Origin: Moritella sp. 24 | GTDB lineage: Bacteria > Pseudomonadota > Gammaproteobacteria > Enterobacterales > Moritellaceae | NCBI RefSeq assembly: GCF_018219155.1 | Contig: NZ_CP056123.1 | Location: 2,675,505-2,739,504 of the forward strand | Direction: 5' to 3' | DNA length: 64,000 nucleotides | Shown here: piece after piece, positions 26,737 to 37,654 of the stretch | Layout of the letters: the number at the start of each line of letters is the position of its first letter | Position numbering within the stretch: position 1 is the stretch's first letter | Position numbers and translations under genes: made by a program | Notes under the pieces: generated by a model | Seen by the model: only the letters and a program-made list of their open reading frames with translations | What the model was told of the DNA's origin: nothing | The model's database searches: none

Positions 26737-27749
26737 CTTTCGGTATAACCATTCGGGTTATTTGATTGCCAACGCCAAGTATCAACTGTCATGTCTGATA
26801 CTTGGCGTGTTGCTTTCCAGCCAAGTTCACGCTCAGCTAAATCCGTAGCGGCATAACATTGTGCAATATCACCCTCACGTCTCGGTGCCACTTTATAAGC
26901 AACCGTTTTTCCAGACGCTTTTTCAAACGCTTTAACCATATCAAGCACGCTATAACCTTGGCCTGTACCTAAGTTATATGTCACTAAACCTGGATTAGTA
27001 TTTAATTTTTCTAACGCTTTTAAATGCCCTAGCGCTAAATCAACCACATGAATGTAATCACGAACGCCTGTACCATCGGGTGTTGCATAATCATCACCAA
27101 ATACATTAAGTTCCGCTAATTTACCGACAGCGACTTGCGAAATATATGGCATTAAATTATTTGGAATATCATTTGGATCCTCACCGATTAACCCACTTTC
27201 GTGCGAACCAACGGGGTTAAAATAACGTAGGCGAGCAATGTTCCAACTATTATCTGATTTATATAAATCAGCAAGGATCTCTTCCACCATTAATTTTGAA
27301 CGACCGTACGGATTCGTTGCAGAAGTAGGAAAACTTTCATCAATAGGTACTGATGCGGGATCACCATACACTGTAGCAGAAGAACTAAATACAAAGTTTT
27401 TCACATTATTAGCGGCCATTACTTCGCACAAATTAATTGTTGCAGCAATATTATTACGGTAATACGTTAATGGAATCTGGTTTGATTCACCCACCGCTTT
27501 TAATCCAGCGAAATGAATAACAGATGAGATTGAATGCTGAGTAAATATTTTCGTTAGCAAGTCTGAATCTAATACATCACCACAATAGAAAGTAATCTCT
27601 TTATCGGTAATCGCTCTAACGCGATGTAATGACTCTTCGCTCGAATTAGATAAGTTATCGATAACGACAACCTCTTGCCCTGCCGTTAATAATTCTAAAA
27701 CAGTGTGGCTACCAATATAACCAGCGCCACCAGTGACTAAAATTGTCAT
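26733..27749 (-). CDS. galE: UDP-glucose 4-epimerase
   Basis: NAD-dependent short-chain dehydrogenase interconverting UDP-glucose and UDP-galactose for the Leloir pathway and surface glycans. It has 338 aa, the same as E. coli. The NAD motif is [10 protein letters not shown] at the N-terminus; the catalytic SSSATVYG serine and YGRSK tyrosine/lysine are present, and [12 protein letters not shown] matches. The ATG at 27749 was chosen, with an AAGGAAATCG ribosome binding site; an upstream in-frame start would add seven residues. It is not in a gal operon here. Confidence 0.95.
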   Translation of the reverse strand: MTILVTGGAGYIGSHTVLELLTAGQEVVVIDNLSNSSEESLHRVRAITDKEITFYCGDVLDSDLLTKIFTQHSISSVIHFAGLKAVGESNQIPLTYYRNNIAATINLCEVMAANNVKNFVFSSSATVYGDPASVPIDESFPTSATNPYGRSKLMVEEILADLYKSDNSWNIARLRYFNPVGSHESGLIGEDPNDIPNNLMPYISQVAVGKLAELNVFGDDYATPDGTGVRDYIHVVDLALGHLKALEKLNTNPGLVTYNLGTGQGYSVLDMVKAFEKASGKTVAYKVAPRREGDIAQCYAATDLAERELGWKATRQVSDMTVDTWRWQSNNPNGYTES

Positions 27750-27789
27750 TCGATTTCCTTTTAAAAACATAACATAAAATACAAAACGC

Positions 27790-28032
27790 TTATTTACCTT
27801 CGTTATTTAAATATACCGACGGGCGCTTCAATAATGGCGCGAGCATAGACTCAAGCCCATTTAACTTAACTTCATACATTAACGCGAGTTGTCGTCCTAA
27901 CTTAGAGTCTGGGAATCCATTACTGTGAAACCAAACCAAGTACGGTTCTGGTAATTCAAGTAACAACCGACCTCGGTATTTACCAAATGGCATCACGGTG
28001 TTAATCGCTTCAATTAATTGTTGCTGTGACAT
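27790..28032 (-). CDS. DUF3820 family protein
   Basis: An 80-aa cytoplasmic protein of the DUF3820 family, with [35 protein letters not shown] and a [12 protein letters not shown] tail. A homologue in Pseudomonas has been called a quorum-sensing-regulated factor; the function is unclear. It lies 40 bp upstream of galE on the same strand and may share its transcript. Confidence 0.85.
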   Translation of the reverse strand: MSQQQLIEAINTVMPFGKYRGRLLLELPEPYLVWFHSNGFPDSKLGRQLALMYEVKLNGLESMLAPLLKRPSVYLNNEGK

Positions 28033-28152
28033 ATAAAACCCAATATTAACTAATTATTTAGTGTCATCCAACTAACTTCGCAACAATATAATGCGAGTCA
28101 TCACGTAATACTCTTATTTATCTGGCATTACGCACTTTAGCTCGTTTTAAGA

Positions 28153-28794
28153 CTACTTATAATTCTTATTAAATAAACCAGCGGGCATTTTAGCTATTTG
28201 AAAATTAATCATATACTCGAATGCACTTAACAAAGGCTGATATTTTGTTTTATTTTTTTCTAACGTTGACAGTAATAAATACCCTGCCTCCACTGTAGAT
28301 AGTCCACCTTCAATAGACGTTTGCCTAATTGTGTATTGGCTTTCATTTTCAGCATTTAAACGTACCGCAGGTATTCCCTGTACGTTCACTGATGATTGAA
28401 ACATTTTAAATGCTTTGCGCCATGTTCCATCAAGTAAAATAAAGGTGCGCTTAATAGCATGCTTTCCTTCGCAAGGTTCTACCTGAGAAGTACTGCTGTA
28501 GGCTAAATCTTCCGCAGCAATACTGTGTTCGCTAGGATAAAGTAAATAACATTCTCGCATTGGGTCATTTAATATATCGTTTAACTGCGTATTATCAGTA
28601 AAGTTCTCGCCAATTATTATTTGACATTGTGGTAACGAAAGATCGAGAATACGGGCTGTTCCGATTGCATTTTTAACTTCACCAGGGTGTTGTAATATAA
28701 CTAATTCAATCTCAGAATCAATTACCGCTATATGTTGGCATATACATGCTGCTAATGCTTTATCACATACTGTACACTTTTTTCTTTTACTCAC
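28153..28794 (-). CDS. tapT: tRNA-uridine aminocarboxypropyltransferase (DTW domain)
   Basis: A 213-aa DTW-domain enzyme of the YfiP/TapT family, which makes acp3U in the variable loop of tRNAs from S-adenosylmethionine. The zinc-type motif CTVCDKALAACICQ is at the N-terminus, and the signature is LDGTWRKAFKM. The C-terminal TIRQTSIEGGLSTVEAG block is also conserved. It is divergent from the rhombosortase gene, with starts ~30 bp apart. Confidence 0.88.
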   Translation of the reverse strand: MSKRKKCTVCDKALAACICQHIAVIDSEIELVILQHPGEVKNAIGTARILDLSLPQCQIIIGENFTDNTQLNDILNDPMRECYLLYPSEHSIAAEDLAYSSTSQVEPCEGKHAIKRTFILLDGTWRKAFKMFQSSVNVQGIPAVRLNAENESQYTIRQTSIEGGLSTVEAGYLLLSTLEKNKTKYQPLLSAFEYMINFQIAKMPAGLFNKNYK

Positions 28795-28825
28795 GACAAA
28801 CCTAAATATTATGGATTAATAAGAT

Positions 28826-29404
28826 ATGCTAATTCAACACCGATGGTTAAGCTGGCTTACACTGGGGTTATTATGCCTCATTGTTTATGCTTTTTCTGCC
28901 AACAATATAACCGTCTTGGATTATAACAGGGAATTAATAATCAATGGTCAATTCTGGCGCTTAATCAGTGGCAATTTAAACCACACAAATATCTATCATT
29001 TATTGCTTAATATATCTGCGCTTGCGGTTATTGCAGGGCTACATTATCGCTATTATAGCGCACGTGCTTACGTGAGTTTGATTGTTACATTATCAGTCGG
29101 TGTTGGCGTTGGTATATTTATATTATCGCCAAGCACACATTTGTATGTGGGATTATCAGGGATTTTACATGGCATTATTATTGTCGGGGCGATTATTGAT
29201 GTGACGAAAGGCTATTATACTGGCTACGCATTATTCATCGGAACAATAATTAAAGTCATTCATGAACAACTTTTTAATAGCCCAATTGAAATGAGCCAGT
29301 TGATCGAAGCAAAAGTACTCACAGAGGCGCACCTATATGGCCTTGTAACAGGATTAATGATTGCCCCGCTATTCGTTTATCTAAACAAAAAAAAGAGCGC
29401 CTAA
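28826..29404 (+). CDS. rrtA: Rhombosortase
   Basis: A 192-aa rhomboid-like intramembrane serine protease with six predicted helices. The catalytic serine is in GLSGILHG and the partner histidine in EAHLYGLVTG; QFWRLISGNLNHTNIYHLLLN is typical of the rhombosortase branch. These enzymes cleave the C-terminal GlyGly-CTERM tails of exported proteins before surface attachment or type II secretion. No protein in this window ends in a GlyGly-CTERM, so its substrates must lie elsewhere. Its 3' end overlaps the hairpin that terminates pyrF. Confidence 0.87.
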   Translation: MLIQHRWLSWLTLGLLCLIVYAFSANNITVLDYNRELIINGQFWRLISGNLNHTNIYHLLLNISALAVIAGLHYRYYSARAYVSLIVTLSVGVGVGIFILSPSTHLYVGLSGILHGIIIVGAIIDVTKGYYTGYALFIGTIIKVIHEQLFNSPIEMSQLIEAKVLTEAHLYGLVTGLMIAPLFVYLNKKKSA

Positions 29405-29412
29405 GCGCTCTT
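29388..29412 (-). terminator. Terminator of pyrF, overlapping the rrtA 3' end
   Basis: On the minus strand AAGAGCGC-ttag-GCGCTCTT is followed by a T8 run. The hairpin includes the last codons and stop of the convergent rrtA gene. Confidence 0.88.
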
Positions 29413-29442
29413 ATCAACATTAATCTGTATACAATACGTAGT

Positions 29443-30171
29443 TTAGCTCTCTAAACTTGTATTGATTGCAGTTAATACTTCCATTGGCGATTCCGCTTGC
29501 GTGATCGGACGGCCAATGACGAGATAATCAGAACCCGCAGCAACCGCTTCAACTGGCGTCATAATTCGACGTTGGTCTCCAGCTGCACTACCTGCAGGAC
29601 GAATCCCAGGTGTGATTAGTTGGAAGTCTGAACCCAACTCTTTTTTCAACATTGATGCTTCTTGTGAAGAACAAACAACGCCGTCTAATCCACTTTCTTT
29701 CGTTAGTTTAGCTAAACGGATAACTTGTTCTGCTGGTGTGATATTCACGCCCATTTGAGCAAGGTCTTCTTGTTCCATGCTTGTTAATACCGTAACAGCA
29801 ATAAGAATCGGTGCTTTATCACCATATGGAACTAATGCCGCTTTTGCAGCTTCCATCATACGCTTGCCACCACAAGCATGCACGTTAACCATCCATACAC
29901 CTAACTCAGCTGCAGCTGCAACCGCTTTTGCTACTGTGTTTGGAATATCATGAAATTTAAGGTCTAAGAACACATCAAAGTCACGTGCAACAAGTTTACG
30001 AACAAACTCAGGTCCAAATAATGTGAACATTTCTTTGCCGACTTTTAAGCGACATTGGCTAGGATTGATCTTATCAACAAAATTCAATGCACTTGCTTCA
30101 TCAGCATAATCCAGTGCGACAACAACTTTACTATCTTGCAACATATTAATTCCTAGGTCCGGGTTACTCAT
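29443..30171 (-). CDS. pyrF: Orotidine 5'-phosphate decarboxylase
   Basis: Last enzyme of UMP synthesis, converting OMP to UMP. The product has 242 aa (E. coli 245). The catalytic signature is [15 protein letters not shown]; the phosphate-binding end is TPGIRPAG ... YLVIGRPIT. It is downstream of lapA-lapB, the standard gammaproteobacterial order. An in-frame ATG nine codons later is an alternative start. Confidence 0.96.
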   Translation of the reverse strand: MSNPDLGINMLQDSKVVVALDYADEASALNFVDKINPSQCRLKVGKEMFTLFGPEFVRKLVARDFDVFLDLKFHDIPNTVAKAVAAAAELGVWMVNVHACGGKRMMEAAKAALVPYGDKAPILIAVTVLTSMEQEDLAQMGVNITPAEQVIRLAKLTKESGLDGVVCSSQEASMLKKELGSDFQLITPGIRPAGSAAGDQRRIMTPVEAVAAGSDYLVIGRPITQAESPMEVLTAINTSLES

Positions 30172-30200
30172 TATCTTCTTATAAATACTTTATATCTAAG

Positions 30201-31370
30201 CTATTCGCCATCTAAGCCGCGGATAGGTTTAACACTACCCCAACGTTTACATGATGGACAATGCCAGTAAATACGTTTGGTACTAAAGCCACATTTACAA
30301 CATCTATAAATAGGTTTTAACTTCAGCTGCTCACCGACAAGATTACGCAACATGGTTAAACTTTCTTTTGCTTTCCCCTCTTCTGCAGCTTGTTCTTGAT
30401 ACTGCATTAGGTGGTAAAAACCTTTCATTGTCGGCGTTCGAACAATTTGATTTAAAATTAACTTTTCTGCTGGCGCTAACCCAACACTGTCGACGGTAAA
30501 ATCAGCCAATGCAATTGCGACACTAATGCCCGCTTTATTATTTTGGGCATCATTAAGAAATTGAATAAAACCGCCTTCATCGTTTATTTCAACGTAGCAA
30601 TCTTTTAATTTTTGTAATATTTCGGTGACAAAGTCAACGTCTTGAGTCATAACATGCTCAAGCCAGACTATCGCCTTCTTGAATTCACCTTGTTCAATGT
30701 GTAAGTCTGCAAGCATAATACTGGCTCTAACACATTGCTTATCATACTGCAGCGCTTTCTTAAGACTAGCCAACCGCTTTTTAGGTTCACTTACAAGTAC
30801 AGCTGAACCCGCTAACGCACAATAAAAATGGGCAATTTTACGCTCTACTTTAGTATCACCAAGTTTCTTTAACTTAGTGCCAATCGCAATCGCTTGTTCC
30901 CATTCTTTCGTCTGCTCATAAATAATGATGAGCTGAGATAATGCCGTTTCACGATGGTCTGGTTCATCAATGAGCTTTAGAAATAATTCTTCAGCGCGAT
31001 CAACCAAGCCCGCTGCAAGATAATCCCGCGCGAGTTGTAGTAATGCAAGATTGCGCTGTTCGTGAGTTAATGAAGGTCGTGCAATTAGATTTTGGTGGAT
31101 CTTAATTGCACGTTGTACTTCACCACGTTGACGAAATAGATTTCCTAGCGCCAAGTGCGTATCAATAGTTTCACTATCTACATCAAGTAAATCGATAAAT
31201 AAATCTACCGCTTTATCAGGTTGGTCTGATAATAGAAAGTTAAGCCCTGTCACATACTCTCGAGAGATTGCATGCTGCTTATCTTGTTGTAAATAGCGGC
31301 CATTCCTTTTACCCATATACCAGCCATACGCAGCGGCAACAGGAAGTAAAAGAAATAAAAGTTCAAACAT
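30201..31370 (-). CDS. lapB: Lipopolysaccharide assembly protein B
   Basis: Inner-membrane anchored TPR protein that controls LPS synthesis by presenting LpxC to FtsH. It has 389 aa, as in E. coli. There is one N-terminal membrane helix, then ~9 TPR units from residue ~35, and a C-terminal rubredoxin-like metal site CCKCGFSTKRIYWHCPSCKR. It lies 8 bp downstream of lapA. Confidence 0.95.
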   Translation of the reverse strand: MFELLFLLLPVAAAYGWYMGKRNGRYLQQDKQHAISREYVTGLNFLLSDQPDKAVDLFIDLLDVDSETIDTHLALGNLFRQRGEVQRAIKIHQNLIARPSLTHEQRNLALLQLARDYLAAGLVDRAEELFLKLIDEPDHRETALSQLIIIYEQTKEWEQAIAIGTKLKKLGDTKVERKIAHFYCALAGSAVLVSEPKKRLASLKKALQYDKQCVRASIMLADLHIEQGEFKKAIVWLEHVMTQDVDFVTEILQKLKDCYVEINDEGGFIQFLNDAQNNKAGISVAIALADFTVDSVGLAPAEKLILNQIVRTPTMKGFYHLMQYQEQAAEEGKAKESLTMLRNLVGEQLKLKPIYRCCKCGFSTKRIYWHCPSCKRWGSVKPIRGLDGE

Positions 31371-31378
31371 ACGGTAAA

Positions 31379-31666
31379 TTAACCTTTAATTTCAGTAGTG
31401 CGTAAACGTTCAAGTTCTGTTACTTGACGTTTTGACTTTCGCTTTAATTTTGAAATAGATAATTTTAATTTCATCATTAACATACCCATGCATACACCAG
31501 CAACAACTAAACCAGAAACGAATGCACCAATAAGCAGGGAAGATAATTTATATGAATCGAGTGCAATTAGATAATTAAAATCAACTAGCTGATTGTTACT
31601 TGCAGCAAATGCAGCAGCAAGCGCCAGCGTACAAGCTATTATAATAAAAAAGATAAATGATTTCAT
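31379..31666 (-). CDS. lapA: Lipopolysaccharide assembly protein A
   Basis: A 95-aa inner-membrane protein of the LapA/YciS family with two membrane helices and a basic, coiled-coil C-terminus (KLKLSISKLKRKSKRQVTE). The conserved NNQLVDFNYL block follows helix one. ATG at 31666 was chosen because a GAGG ribosome binding site precedes it; an upstream in-frame codon would add nine residues. Confidence 0.9.
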   Translation of the reverse strand: MKSFIFFIIIACTLALAAAFAASNNQLVDFNYLIALDSYKLSSLLIGAFVSGLVVAGVCMGMLMMKLKLSISKLKRKSKRQVTELERLRTTEIKG

Positions 31667-31844
31667 CGACGTCCTCTGTGATATAAATGGCAATACAAGG
31701 GATTATCGCCAATTAATGAGTTAAGCGCTAGTAATATATAGTCGATTACATAAACTACTGGCTTATTCTAAAATTTTGGCCGCGAAAAAATCCAATAAAT
31801 AGTAATTTATTGAACTCATATAATTAACTATGACATAAAAAAAG

Positions 31845-31880
31845 CAAAAAAAAACGACATACCGAAGTATGTCGTTTTTG
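31845..31880 (-). terminator. Terminator of ihfB
   Basis: On the minus strand AACGACATAC-ttcg-GTATGTCGTT, a UUCG tetraloop hairpin, runs into a T-rich tail. A T-run on the plus side makes it potentially bidirectional. Confidence 0.9.
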
Positions 31881-31897
31881 CAATAATCAATCGCTAT

Positions 31898-32182
31898 CTA
31901 TAAAGAAGCGTTAACACGATCTCTAAGTTCTTTACCTGGTTTGAAATGAGGAACATATTTGCCCTCTAATTCAACCTTTTCACCTGACTTAGGATTACGC
32001 CCAACTCGAGGTTCACGGTAATGTAGAGAAAAGCTTCCAAAACCGCGAATTTCAATTCGATCACCAGTAGCTAAAGTATCTACCATCTGGTCAAGTATAG
32101 CTTTCACAGATAATTCAACATCTTTAGTCGCCAGCTGTGAATTTGCAGTGCAAAGACGTTCGATCAGTTCTGATTTTGTCAT
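31898..32182 (-). CDS. ihfB: Integration host factor subunit beta
   Basis: HU-family DNA-bending protein, the beta half of IHF. It has 94 aa, as in E. coli. Signature segments are [20 protein letters not shown] and [13 protein letters not shown]. It lies directly downstream of rpsA, its conserved position. Confidence 0.97.
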   Translation of the reverse strand: MTKSELIERLCTANSQLATKDVELSVKAILDQMVDTLATGDRIEIRGFGSFSLHYREPRVGRNPKSGEKVELEGKYVPHFKPGKELRDRVNASL

Positions 32183-32249
32183 ATAATCTCCATTAAGAAT
32201 ATTGTCGACATCGTATTAATAAGAGGTGAATAATCACCTCTCAAGCTGA

Positions 32250-33917
32250 TTATTCGCCTTTAGCAGCTTTAAATGCTTCTGCCATAGCAGAAAGACCAGA
32301 ATCTTGCGGTTGGCTGTTTACACTAGCCATTGCTTCTTTCTCGTCAGCTTCATCTTTAGCTTTGATTGAAAGGCTAATTACGCGGTTTTTACGATCAACA
32401 CCAACATATTTAGCTTCAACTGATTCGCCTTCAGATAATACTAGGCTTGCATCTTCGATACGGTCACGTGAGATATCGCCAACACGGATGTAACCTTCAA
32501 CACCTTTAGCAAGTTCAATTGTTGCGCCTTTAGCGTCAACAGAAGAAACTGTACCATTAACAATAGCATTCTTCTTGTTATTAGCTAGGTATTCGTTGAA
32601 CGGGTCTTCATCAATTTGCTTGATACCTAAAGAAATACGTTCACGCTCTGGGTCTACTTGTAGAACTACAGCAGTGATTTCGTCGCCTTTCTTATAGTCA
32701 CGAACGGCTTCTTCACCAGTAGCATCCCAAGAGATGTCTGATAAGTGAACTAGACCGTCGATGCCGCCGTCAAGACCGATGAAGATACCGAAATCTGTAA
32801 TAGATTTGATCTTACCAGTAACTTGCTCGCCTTTAATGCGTGAAGTTGAGAAGTTTTCCCAAGGATTAGCAATACATTGCTTAAGACCTAGAGAGATACG
32901 ACGACGTTCTTCGTCGATATCAAGAACCATAACTTCAACAGAATCGCCAACATTAACCACTTTAGAAGGGTGAATGTTTTTGTTAGTCCAATCCATTTCA
33001 GAAACGTGAACTAGACCTTCAACGCCTTCTTCAATTTCAACGAAACAACCGTAGTCAGTTAGGTTCGTAACTTTACCCGTAAGCTTAGTGCTTTCTGGGT
33101 AACGTTTCGCGATAGCTACCCATGGATCTTCGCCTAATTGCTTAAGACCTAGAGATACACGTGTACGTTCACGATCGAATTTAAGAACTTTAACGTTGAT
33201 TTCATCGCCAACATTAACGATTTCACTTGGGTGTTTAACACGTTTCCAAGCCATATCAGTAATGTGTAGAAGACCATCAACACCACCAAGATCAACGAAT
33301 GCGCCGTAGTCAGTAAGGTTCTTAACGATACCTTTAACTTCTTGACCTTCTTGAAGGTTAGCAAGAAGTTCTTCACGTTCTGCACTGTTTTCAGTTTCGA
33401 TAACTGCGCGACGAGAAACAACTACGTTGTTACGTTTTTGGTCAAGTTTGATTACTTTGAACTCTAACTCTTTGCCTTCAAGGTGAGTAGTGTCACGTAC
33501 AGGACGAACGTCTACTAAAGAACCTGGTAAGAATGCGCGAATAGTGTTCACTTCAACCGTGAAACCGCCTTTAACTTTACCGTTGATAACACCGATAACA
33601 GTTTCTTGGTCTTCGTATGCTTTTTCAAGCTGAATCCAAGACTCATGACGTTTAGCTTTTTCACGAGAAAGTTGAGTTTCACCGAAACCATCTTCAATTG
33701 ATTCTAGTGCTACATCAACTTCTTGACCAACTTCAACTTCAAGTTCGCCAGCAGCGTTCTTGAATTCTTCAGCAGGAATAGAAGATTCTGATTTAAGACC
33801 AGCGTCAACTAAAACGTAACCGTTTTCGATTGCAACAACAGTTGCTTTGATGATGCTACCAGGAGCAGCAAGTTCTTGTAGTGACTCTTCAAAGAGTAAA
33901 GCGAAAGATTCATTCAT
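32250..33917 (-). CDS. rpsA: 30S ribosomal protein S1
   Basis: Ribosomal mRNA-binding protein with six S1 (OB-fold) repeats in 555 aa (E. coli 557). The repeats are seen as recurring blocks such as [41 protein letters not shown] and [20 protein letters not shown]. The first two domains bind the ribosome, the others mRNA. It lies between cmk and ihfB as usual. Codon use is strongly biased to preferred codons. Confidence 0.98.
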   Translation of the reverse strand: MNESFALLFEESLQELAAPGSIIKATVVAIENGYVLVDAGLKSESSIPAEEFKNAAGELEVEVGQEVDVALESIEDGFGETQLSREKAKRHESWIQLEKAYEDQETVIGVINGKVKGGFTVEVNTIRAFLPGSLVDVRPVRDTTHLEGKELEFKVIKLDQKRNNVVVSRRAVIETENSAEREELLANLQEGQEVKGIVKNLTDYGAFVDLGGVDGLLHITDMAWKRVKHPSEIVNVGDEINVKVLKFDRERTRVSLGLKQLGEDPWVAIAKRYPESTKLTGKVTNLTDYGCFVEIEEGVEGLVHVSEMDWTNKNIHPSKVVNVGDSVEVMVLDIDEERRRISLGLKQCIANPWENFSTSRIKGEQVTGKIKSITDFGIFIGLDGGIDGLVHLSDISWDATGEEAVRDYKKGDEITAVVLQVDPERERISLGIKQIDEDPFNEYLANNKKNAIVNGTVSSVDAKGATIELAKGVEGYIRVGDISRDRIEDASLVLSEGESVEAKYVGVDRKNRVISLSIKAKDEADEKEAMASVNSQPQDSGLSAMAEAFKAAKGE

Positions 33918-34039
33918 AATGAGTTATTTGTACTTATAAAACGTTCACATAAGCAATCCGGCTAGTGTGGGTTGTTAATCAAAAGTCATCATCATCCTTG
34001 ATGCTTGACCGCTAAGTAATCGATAGAATACCGACTACC

Positions 34040-34714
34040 CTAAATTTTACCTTCTGCAAAAGCTAACACACTTGCAACCACATCATCGATTGACATAGAT
34101 GTCGAATCAATAACAAGCGCATCGTCTGCTGGCTTTAATGGAGCGACCAATCGGTTGCGATCTTGATGATCTCGCTTCTCGATCTCTTCCAGAAGGGCTG
34201 ACATGCTAACATCGAAGCCTTTGTCTTGCAACTGATTAAAGCGGCGAATAGCTCTTTCTTCAGCAGAAGCGTCTAAAAATACTTTTACGCCAGCATCAGT
34301 GAAGACAACAGTACCCATATCACGGCCATCAGCGATTAAGCCTGGCGCTACACGGAAATCACGTTGGCGCTGTAACAATGCAGCACGCACAGTTGGAAAA
34401 ACAGCTGTTCGAGAGGCTGCAAAGCCCGCTTCTTCGGTACGAATTTCACGCGATACGTTTTCGCCTTCAAGGATCACTTGCAAGCCGTCTTTCGTCGGTT
34501 CAAAACGTACATCTAAGTTAGCAGCGAGCACTGTTAACGCAGGCTCGTTGTCTAAATCAACATTGTGATGCATTGCAGCTAATGCTAGAACACGATATAT
34601 CGCGCCACTATCTAGTATATGCCACCCCAGTTTGGCTGCAAGTAATTGGCATAAAGTACCTTTACCAGAACCACTTGGTCCATCAACCGTAATAATTGGT
34701 GCTACTGCTGTCAT
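34040..34714 (-). CDS. cmk: Cytidylate kinase
   Basis: Phosphorylates CMP and dCMP. It has 224 aa (E. coli 227). The P-loop is [14 protein letters not shown]; also [12 protein letters not shown] and the LID region RDHQDRNR. It lies between aroA and rpsA, the conserved order. Confidence 0.97.
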   Translation of the reverse strand: MTAVAPIITVDGPSGSGKGTLCQLLAAKLGWHILDSGAIYRVLALAAMHHNVDLDNEPALTVLAANLDVRFEPTKDGLQVILEGENVSREIRTEEAGFAASRTAVFPTVRAALLQRQRDFRVAPGLIADGRDMGTVVFTDAGVKVFLDASAEERAIRRFNQLQDKGFDVSMSALLEEIEKRDHQDRNRLVAPLKPADDALVIDSTSMSIDDVVASVLAFAEGKI

Positions 34715-34942
34715 AATTTCTCCAAATTCGACATTCTGTATACAACTTGAAATGACGCTGTATAGCTTTGGGCGCGATTATAACGGATCTTCATCAAAAT
34801 AATACGCTATAACGGTTATTTCACTTAGATTTATGTAATTAAGTACGATTAGTATGAAATCTAATACACAGCAGAATAAGATCATTAACAAGAAGGGTTA
34901 ACAGTAAAAAGCATTAGTGCAAAAATATAATATAGAAGAAAT

Positions 34943-34977
34943 AAAAAAGCCAAGTGTCATATCAAATAACACTTGGC
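34943..34977 (-). terminator. Terminator of aroA
   Basis: On the minus strand GCCAAGTGT pairs with ACACTTGGC and is followed by a T6 tail. The rest of the 316-bp aroA-cmk gap holds the cmk promoter region, and I see nothing else in it. Confidence 0.88.
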
Positions 34978-35030
34978 CAATTGCTTTAAGTCCGTACAGT
35001 CAGGTTAACTATACAGCATAGCTAAAAATA

Positions 35031-36314
35031 CTATGCCTGAACTAAACCCGTAAATTGTTCAAAATAGTCAGGAAAAGTCTTTGATGTACAACCAGGATCG
35101 TTAATCGTCACAGGCGTATCACTAAGCGCAACAAGTGAAAAGCACATTGCCATACGGTGATCATTATAAGTATCGATAGCCGCATGTGTTAATTGTGCAG
35201 GCGGAGTAATTTTAATGTAATCATTCCCCTCTTCCACTTCAGCACCCACTTTACGTAACTCAGTCGCCATCGCCGCTAAACGATCGGTTTCTTTCACACG
35301 CCAGTTGTATACGTTACGAATAACTGTTGTTCCTTTTGCAAACAATGCTGTGGTCGCAATTGTCATTGCCGCATCAGGAATATGGTTCATATCTAAATCA
35401 ACCGCATTTAATTCACCAACTTCAGATTCAATGTAGCTATCGCCCCATGTAATTTTACCGCCCATTGCAGAAATAACATCAGCAAACTGGATATCACCTT
35501 GAATCGATTTTTTGCCAATACCCGTCACACGGATTTTACCGCCTTTAATTGCCGCAGCAGCAAGGAAGTAAGAAGCTGAAGATGCATCGCCTTCAACAAG
35601 GAAGTCTCCTGCAGCTTGATACGTTTGCTTACCTTTAATGGTAAAGGTCTGATAGTTATCATGGCTCACCGAAATGCCAAACTGTTGCATAATATGCAGA
35701 GTAATTTCAATATACGGCTTAGACACTAACTCACCGATGATCTCAATTGTTGTGTCATTTTCAGCAAGTGGCGCAGCCATCAAGAACGCAGTTAAAAACT
35801 GACTTGATACACTACCATCAATTTTAATATTACCGCCTTTTAAGCCAGTGCCTTTAATAAGCACAGGTGGGTAATCTTCATTTTTTAGATAAGTCACATC
35901 TGCGCCAGCTTGACGTAGACTATCTACTAAGCTACCAATTGGTCGCTCTTCCATACGTGGCTCGCCTGTTAATTCAAACTCACCTTCGCTTAAGCATAAT
36001 GCCGCACATAACGGGCGCATTGCCGTACCTGCATTACCTAAAAATAACTCAAGTTTTTCTTTTACAGAAAATGCACGACCTAAACCCGTTACTGTACAAA
36101 TTGTTTTGCATGCAGACAGATCATATTGCACACCTAATTTTGTCAGTGCGTTTAACATATGACGAATATCATCACTGTCTAATAAATTCGTTAAGCGTGT
36201 TGTACCCTCTGCCAATGCAGCCAGTAATAAAGCACGATTAGAAACACTTTTAGAGCCTGGTAAGTTCACTGTACCCGACACTTGGTTAATAGGTTGTAAT
36301 GTTAATTTTTCCAT
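35031..36314 (-). CDS. aroA: 3-phosphoshikimate 1-carboxyvinyltransferase (EPSP synthase)
   Basis: Sixth step of the shikimate pathway, joining PEP and shikimate 3-phosphate. It has 427 aa from the ATG at 36314, exactly the E. coli length; an upstream ATG at 36326 would add four residues. Signatures are [29 protein letters not shown], and DYIKITP ... [14 protein letters not shown]. It lies 84 bp downstream of hisC. Confidence 0.97.
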   Translation of the reverse strand: MEKLTLQPINQVSGTVNLPGSKSVSNRALLLAALAEGTTRLTNLLDSDDIRHMLNALTKLGVQYDLSACKTICTVTGLGRAFSVKEKLELFLGNAGTAMRPLCAALCLSEGEFELTGEPRMEERPIGSLVDSLRQAGADVTYLKNEDYPPVLIKGTGLKGGNIKIDGSVSSQFLTAFLMAAPLAENDTTIEIIGELVSKPYIEITLHIMQQFGISVSHDNYQTFTIKGKQTYQAAGDFLVEGDASSASYFLAAAAIKGGKIRVTGIGKKSIQGDIQFADVISAMGGKITWGDSYIESEVGELNAVDLDMNHIPDAAMTIATTALFAKGTTVIRNVYNWRVKETDRLAAMATELRKVGAEVEEGNDYIKITPPAQLTHAAIDTYNDHRMAMCFSLVALSDTPVTINDPGCTSKTFPDYFEQFTGLVQA

Positions 36315-36398
36315 AAATTCATTCACTTAATTTTTAATATTTGATTCTCTTAAACTCTGTCTTCATCATTCAAGGCAAAGTCAGGACTACATACTTAC

Positions 36399-37502
36399 TT
36401 ATTCGCCTAGCACACTGATTAACGCTTCCATAAATACAGCGTTTTCATTTTCGGTGCCAATACTGACACGTAAATGCTTCGTTAAACCATAACCAGCAAC
36501 AGGACGCACAATCACACCTTTATGTAATAACTTTTGATACACAACAGCAGGATCTTGCACTAGCTCTATTGTGATGAAGTTACCTTTAGATGGAATGTAA
36601 CCAATGCCCTGCTCATCAAAGAATGTTTCTAATACATCACGTTGTTGATTGTTCAATGCAACACTTGCAGTAAGAAAGTCATGATCAGCCAATGCCGCTT
36701 TCGCACCTGCAAGTGCAAAACTATTACAGTTAAATGGTTGACGAACACGATTTAAAATATCAGCGATATCGGGATGTGACATACTATAACCAACACGTAG
36801 ACCGGCAAGGCCATACGCTTTAGAGAAAGTACGTGTGATAATCAGGTTTGAAAACTTGTTTAACCAAGTAATAGACGGGGCTTGTAACTCTTTGTCTACA
36901 TATTCAAAATACGCTTCGTCCAATACCACAATAACATCTTCCGGTACTTGGGTTAAAAACGAATATAGCGCTTCAGCCGTCAGAAATGTACCTGTTGGAT
37001 TATTTGGATTCGCAATGAAGATAAGGCGAGTACGCGGTGTAATTGCCGCTAACATAGCCGGTAAATCATGGCCCCAATCTTTTGCTGGTACAGCAACACC
37101 TGTAGCGCCAATAGCTTGAGTAACTAATGGATAAACCACAAACGCATGTTGTGCAAAAATAACTTCGTGCTCAGGCGTGACAAAACTACGTGCTATCAAT
37201 TCAAGCACATCATTTGAGCCATTACCCAAAGTAAATTGTGCTGGCGCGAGGTCATATTTTTTCGCGAGCGCTTGTTTTAGATAGAAACCGTTCGCATCCG
37301 GATAACGAGTGATGCCCGATAGCTCTTGTGCTAACGCTTCTTTCACTAATTCACCAACGCCCAATGGATTTTCATTCGACGCTAATTTTACAATATCAGT
37401 TAACCCTAATTCACGTTCTAATTCATCAGTCGGTTTTCCCGCTTGATAAGGGTGTAAGCCTTGTACACCTGTATTTGCTAAAGCAAAAAAATCGCAACTC
37501 AT
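36399..37502 (-). CDS. hisC: Histidinol-phosphate aminotransferase
   Basis: PLP-dependent class II aminotransferase of the HisC family: LASNENPLG at the N-terminus, LGNGSNDVLELI, ANPNNPTGTF, DEAYFEY and the PLP-lysine region TRTFSKAYGLAGLRVGY. ATG at 37502 has an AAGGAT ribosome binding site. It sits between serC and aroA. The second HisC-like enzyme of Pseudomonas (HisC2) occupies a related place and can also act on aromatic amino acid precursors, so the in vivo substrate may be wider than histidine synthesis. Confidence 0.92.
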   Translation of the reverse strand: MSCDFFALANTGVQGLHPYQAGKPTDELERELGLTDIVKLASNENPLGVGELVKEALAQELSGITRYPDANGFYLKQALAKKYDLAPAQFTLGNGSNDVLELIARSFVTPEHEVIFAQHAFVVYPLVTQAIGATGVAVPAKDWGHDLPAMLAAITPRTRLIFIANPNNPTGTFLTAEALYSFLTQVPEDVIVVLDEAYFEYVDKELQAPSITWLNKFSNLIITRTFSKAYGLAGLRVGYSMSHPDIADILNRVRQPFNCNSFALAGAKAALADHDFLTASVALNNQQRDVLETFFDEQGIGYIPSKGNFITIELVQDPAVVYQKLLHKGVIVRPVAGYGLTKHLRVSIGTENENAVFMEALISVLGE

Positions 37503-37654
37503 AATAAATCCTTGTAGACGGCACTTTATTCGTTGACACATGATGCGTGTACTTATCACCGACATCATGTGTCCAACTCATTTTATCCATTGCCTTAATG
37601 CGTATTAACTGTTCTCTTTTTAAGAACTACTTCTTATTCATTTATATCGCACAT

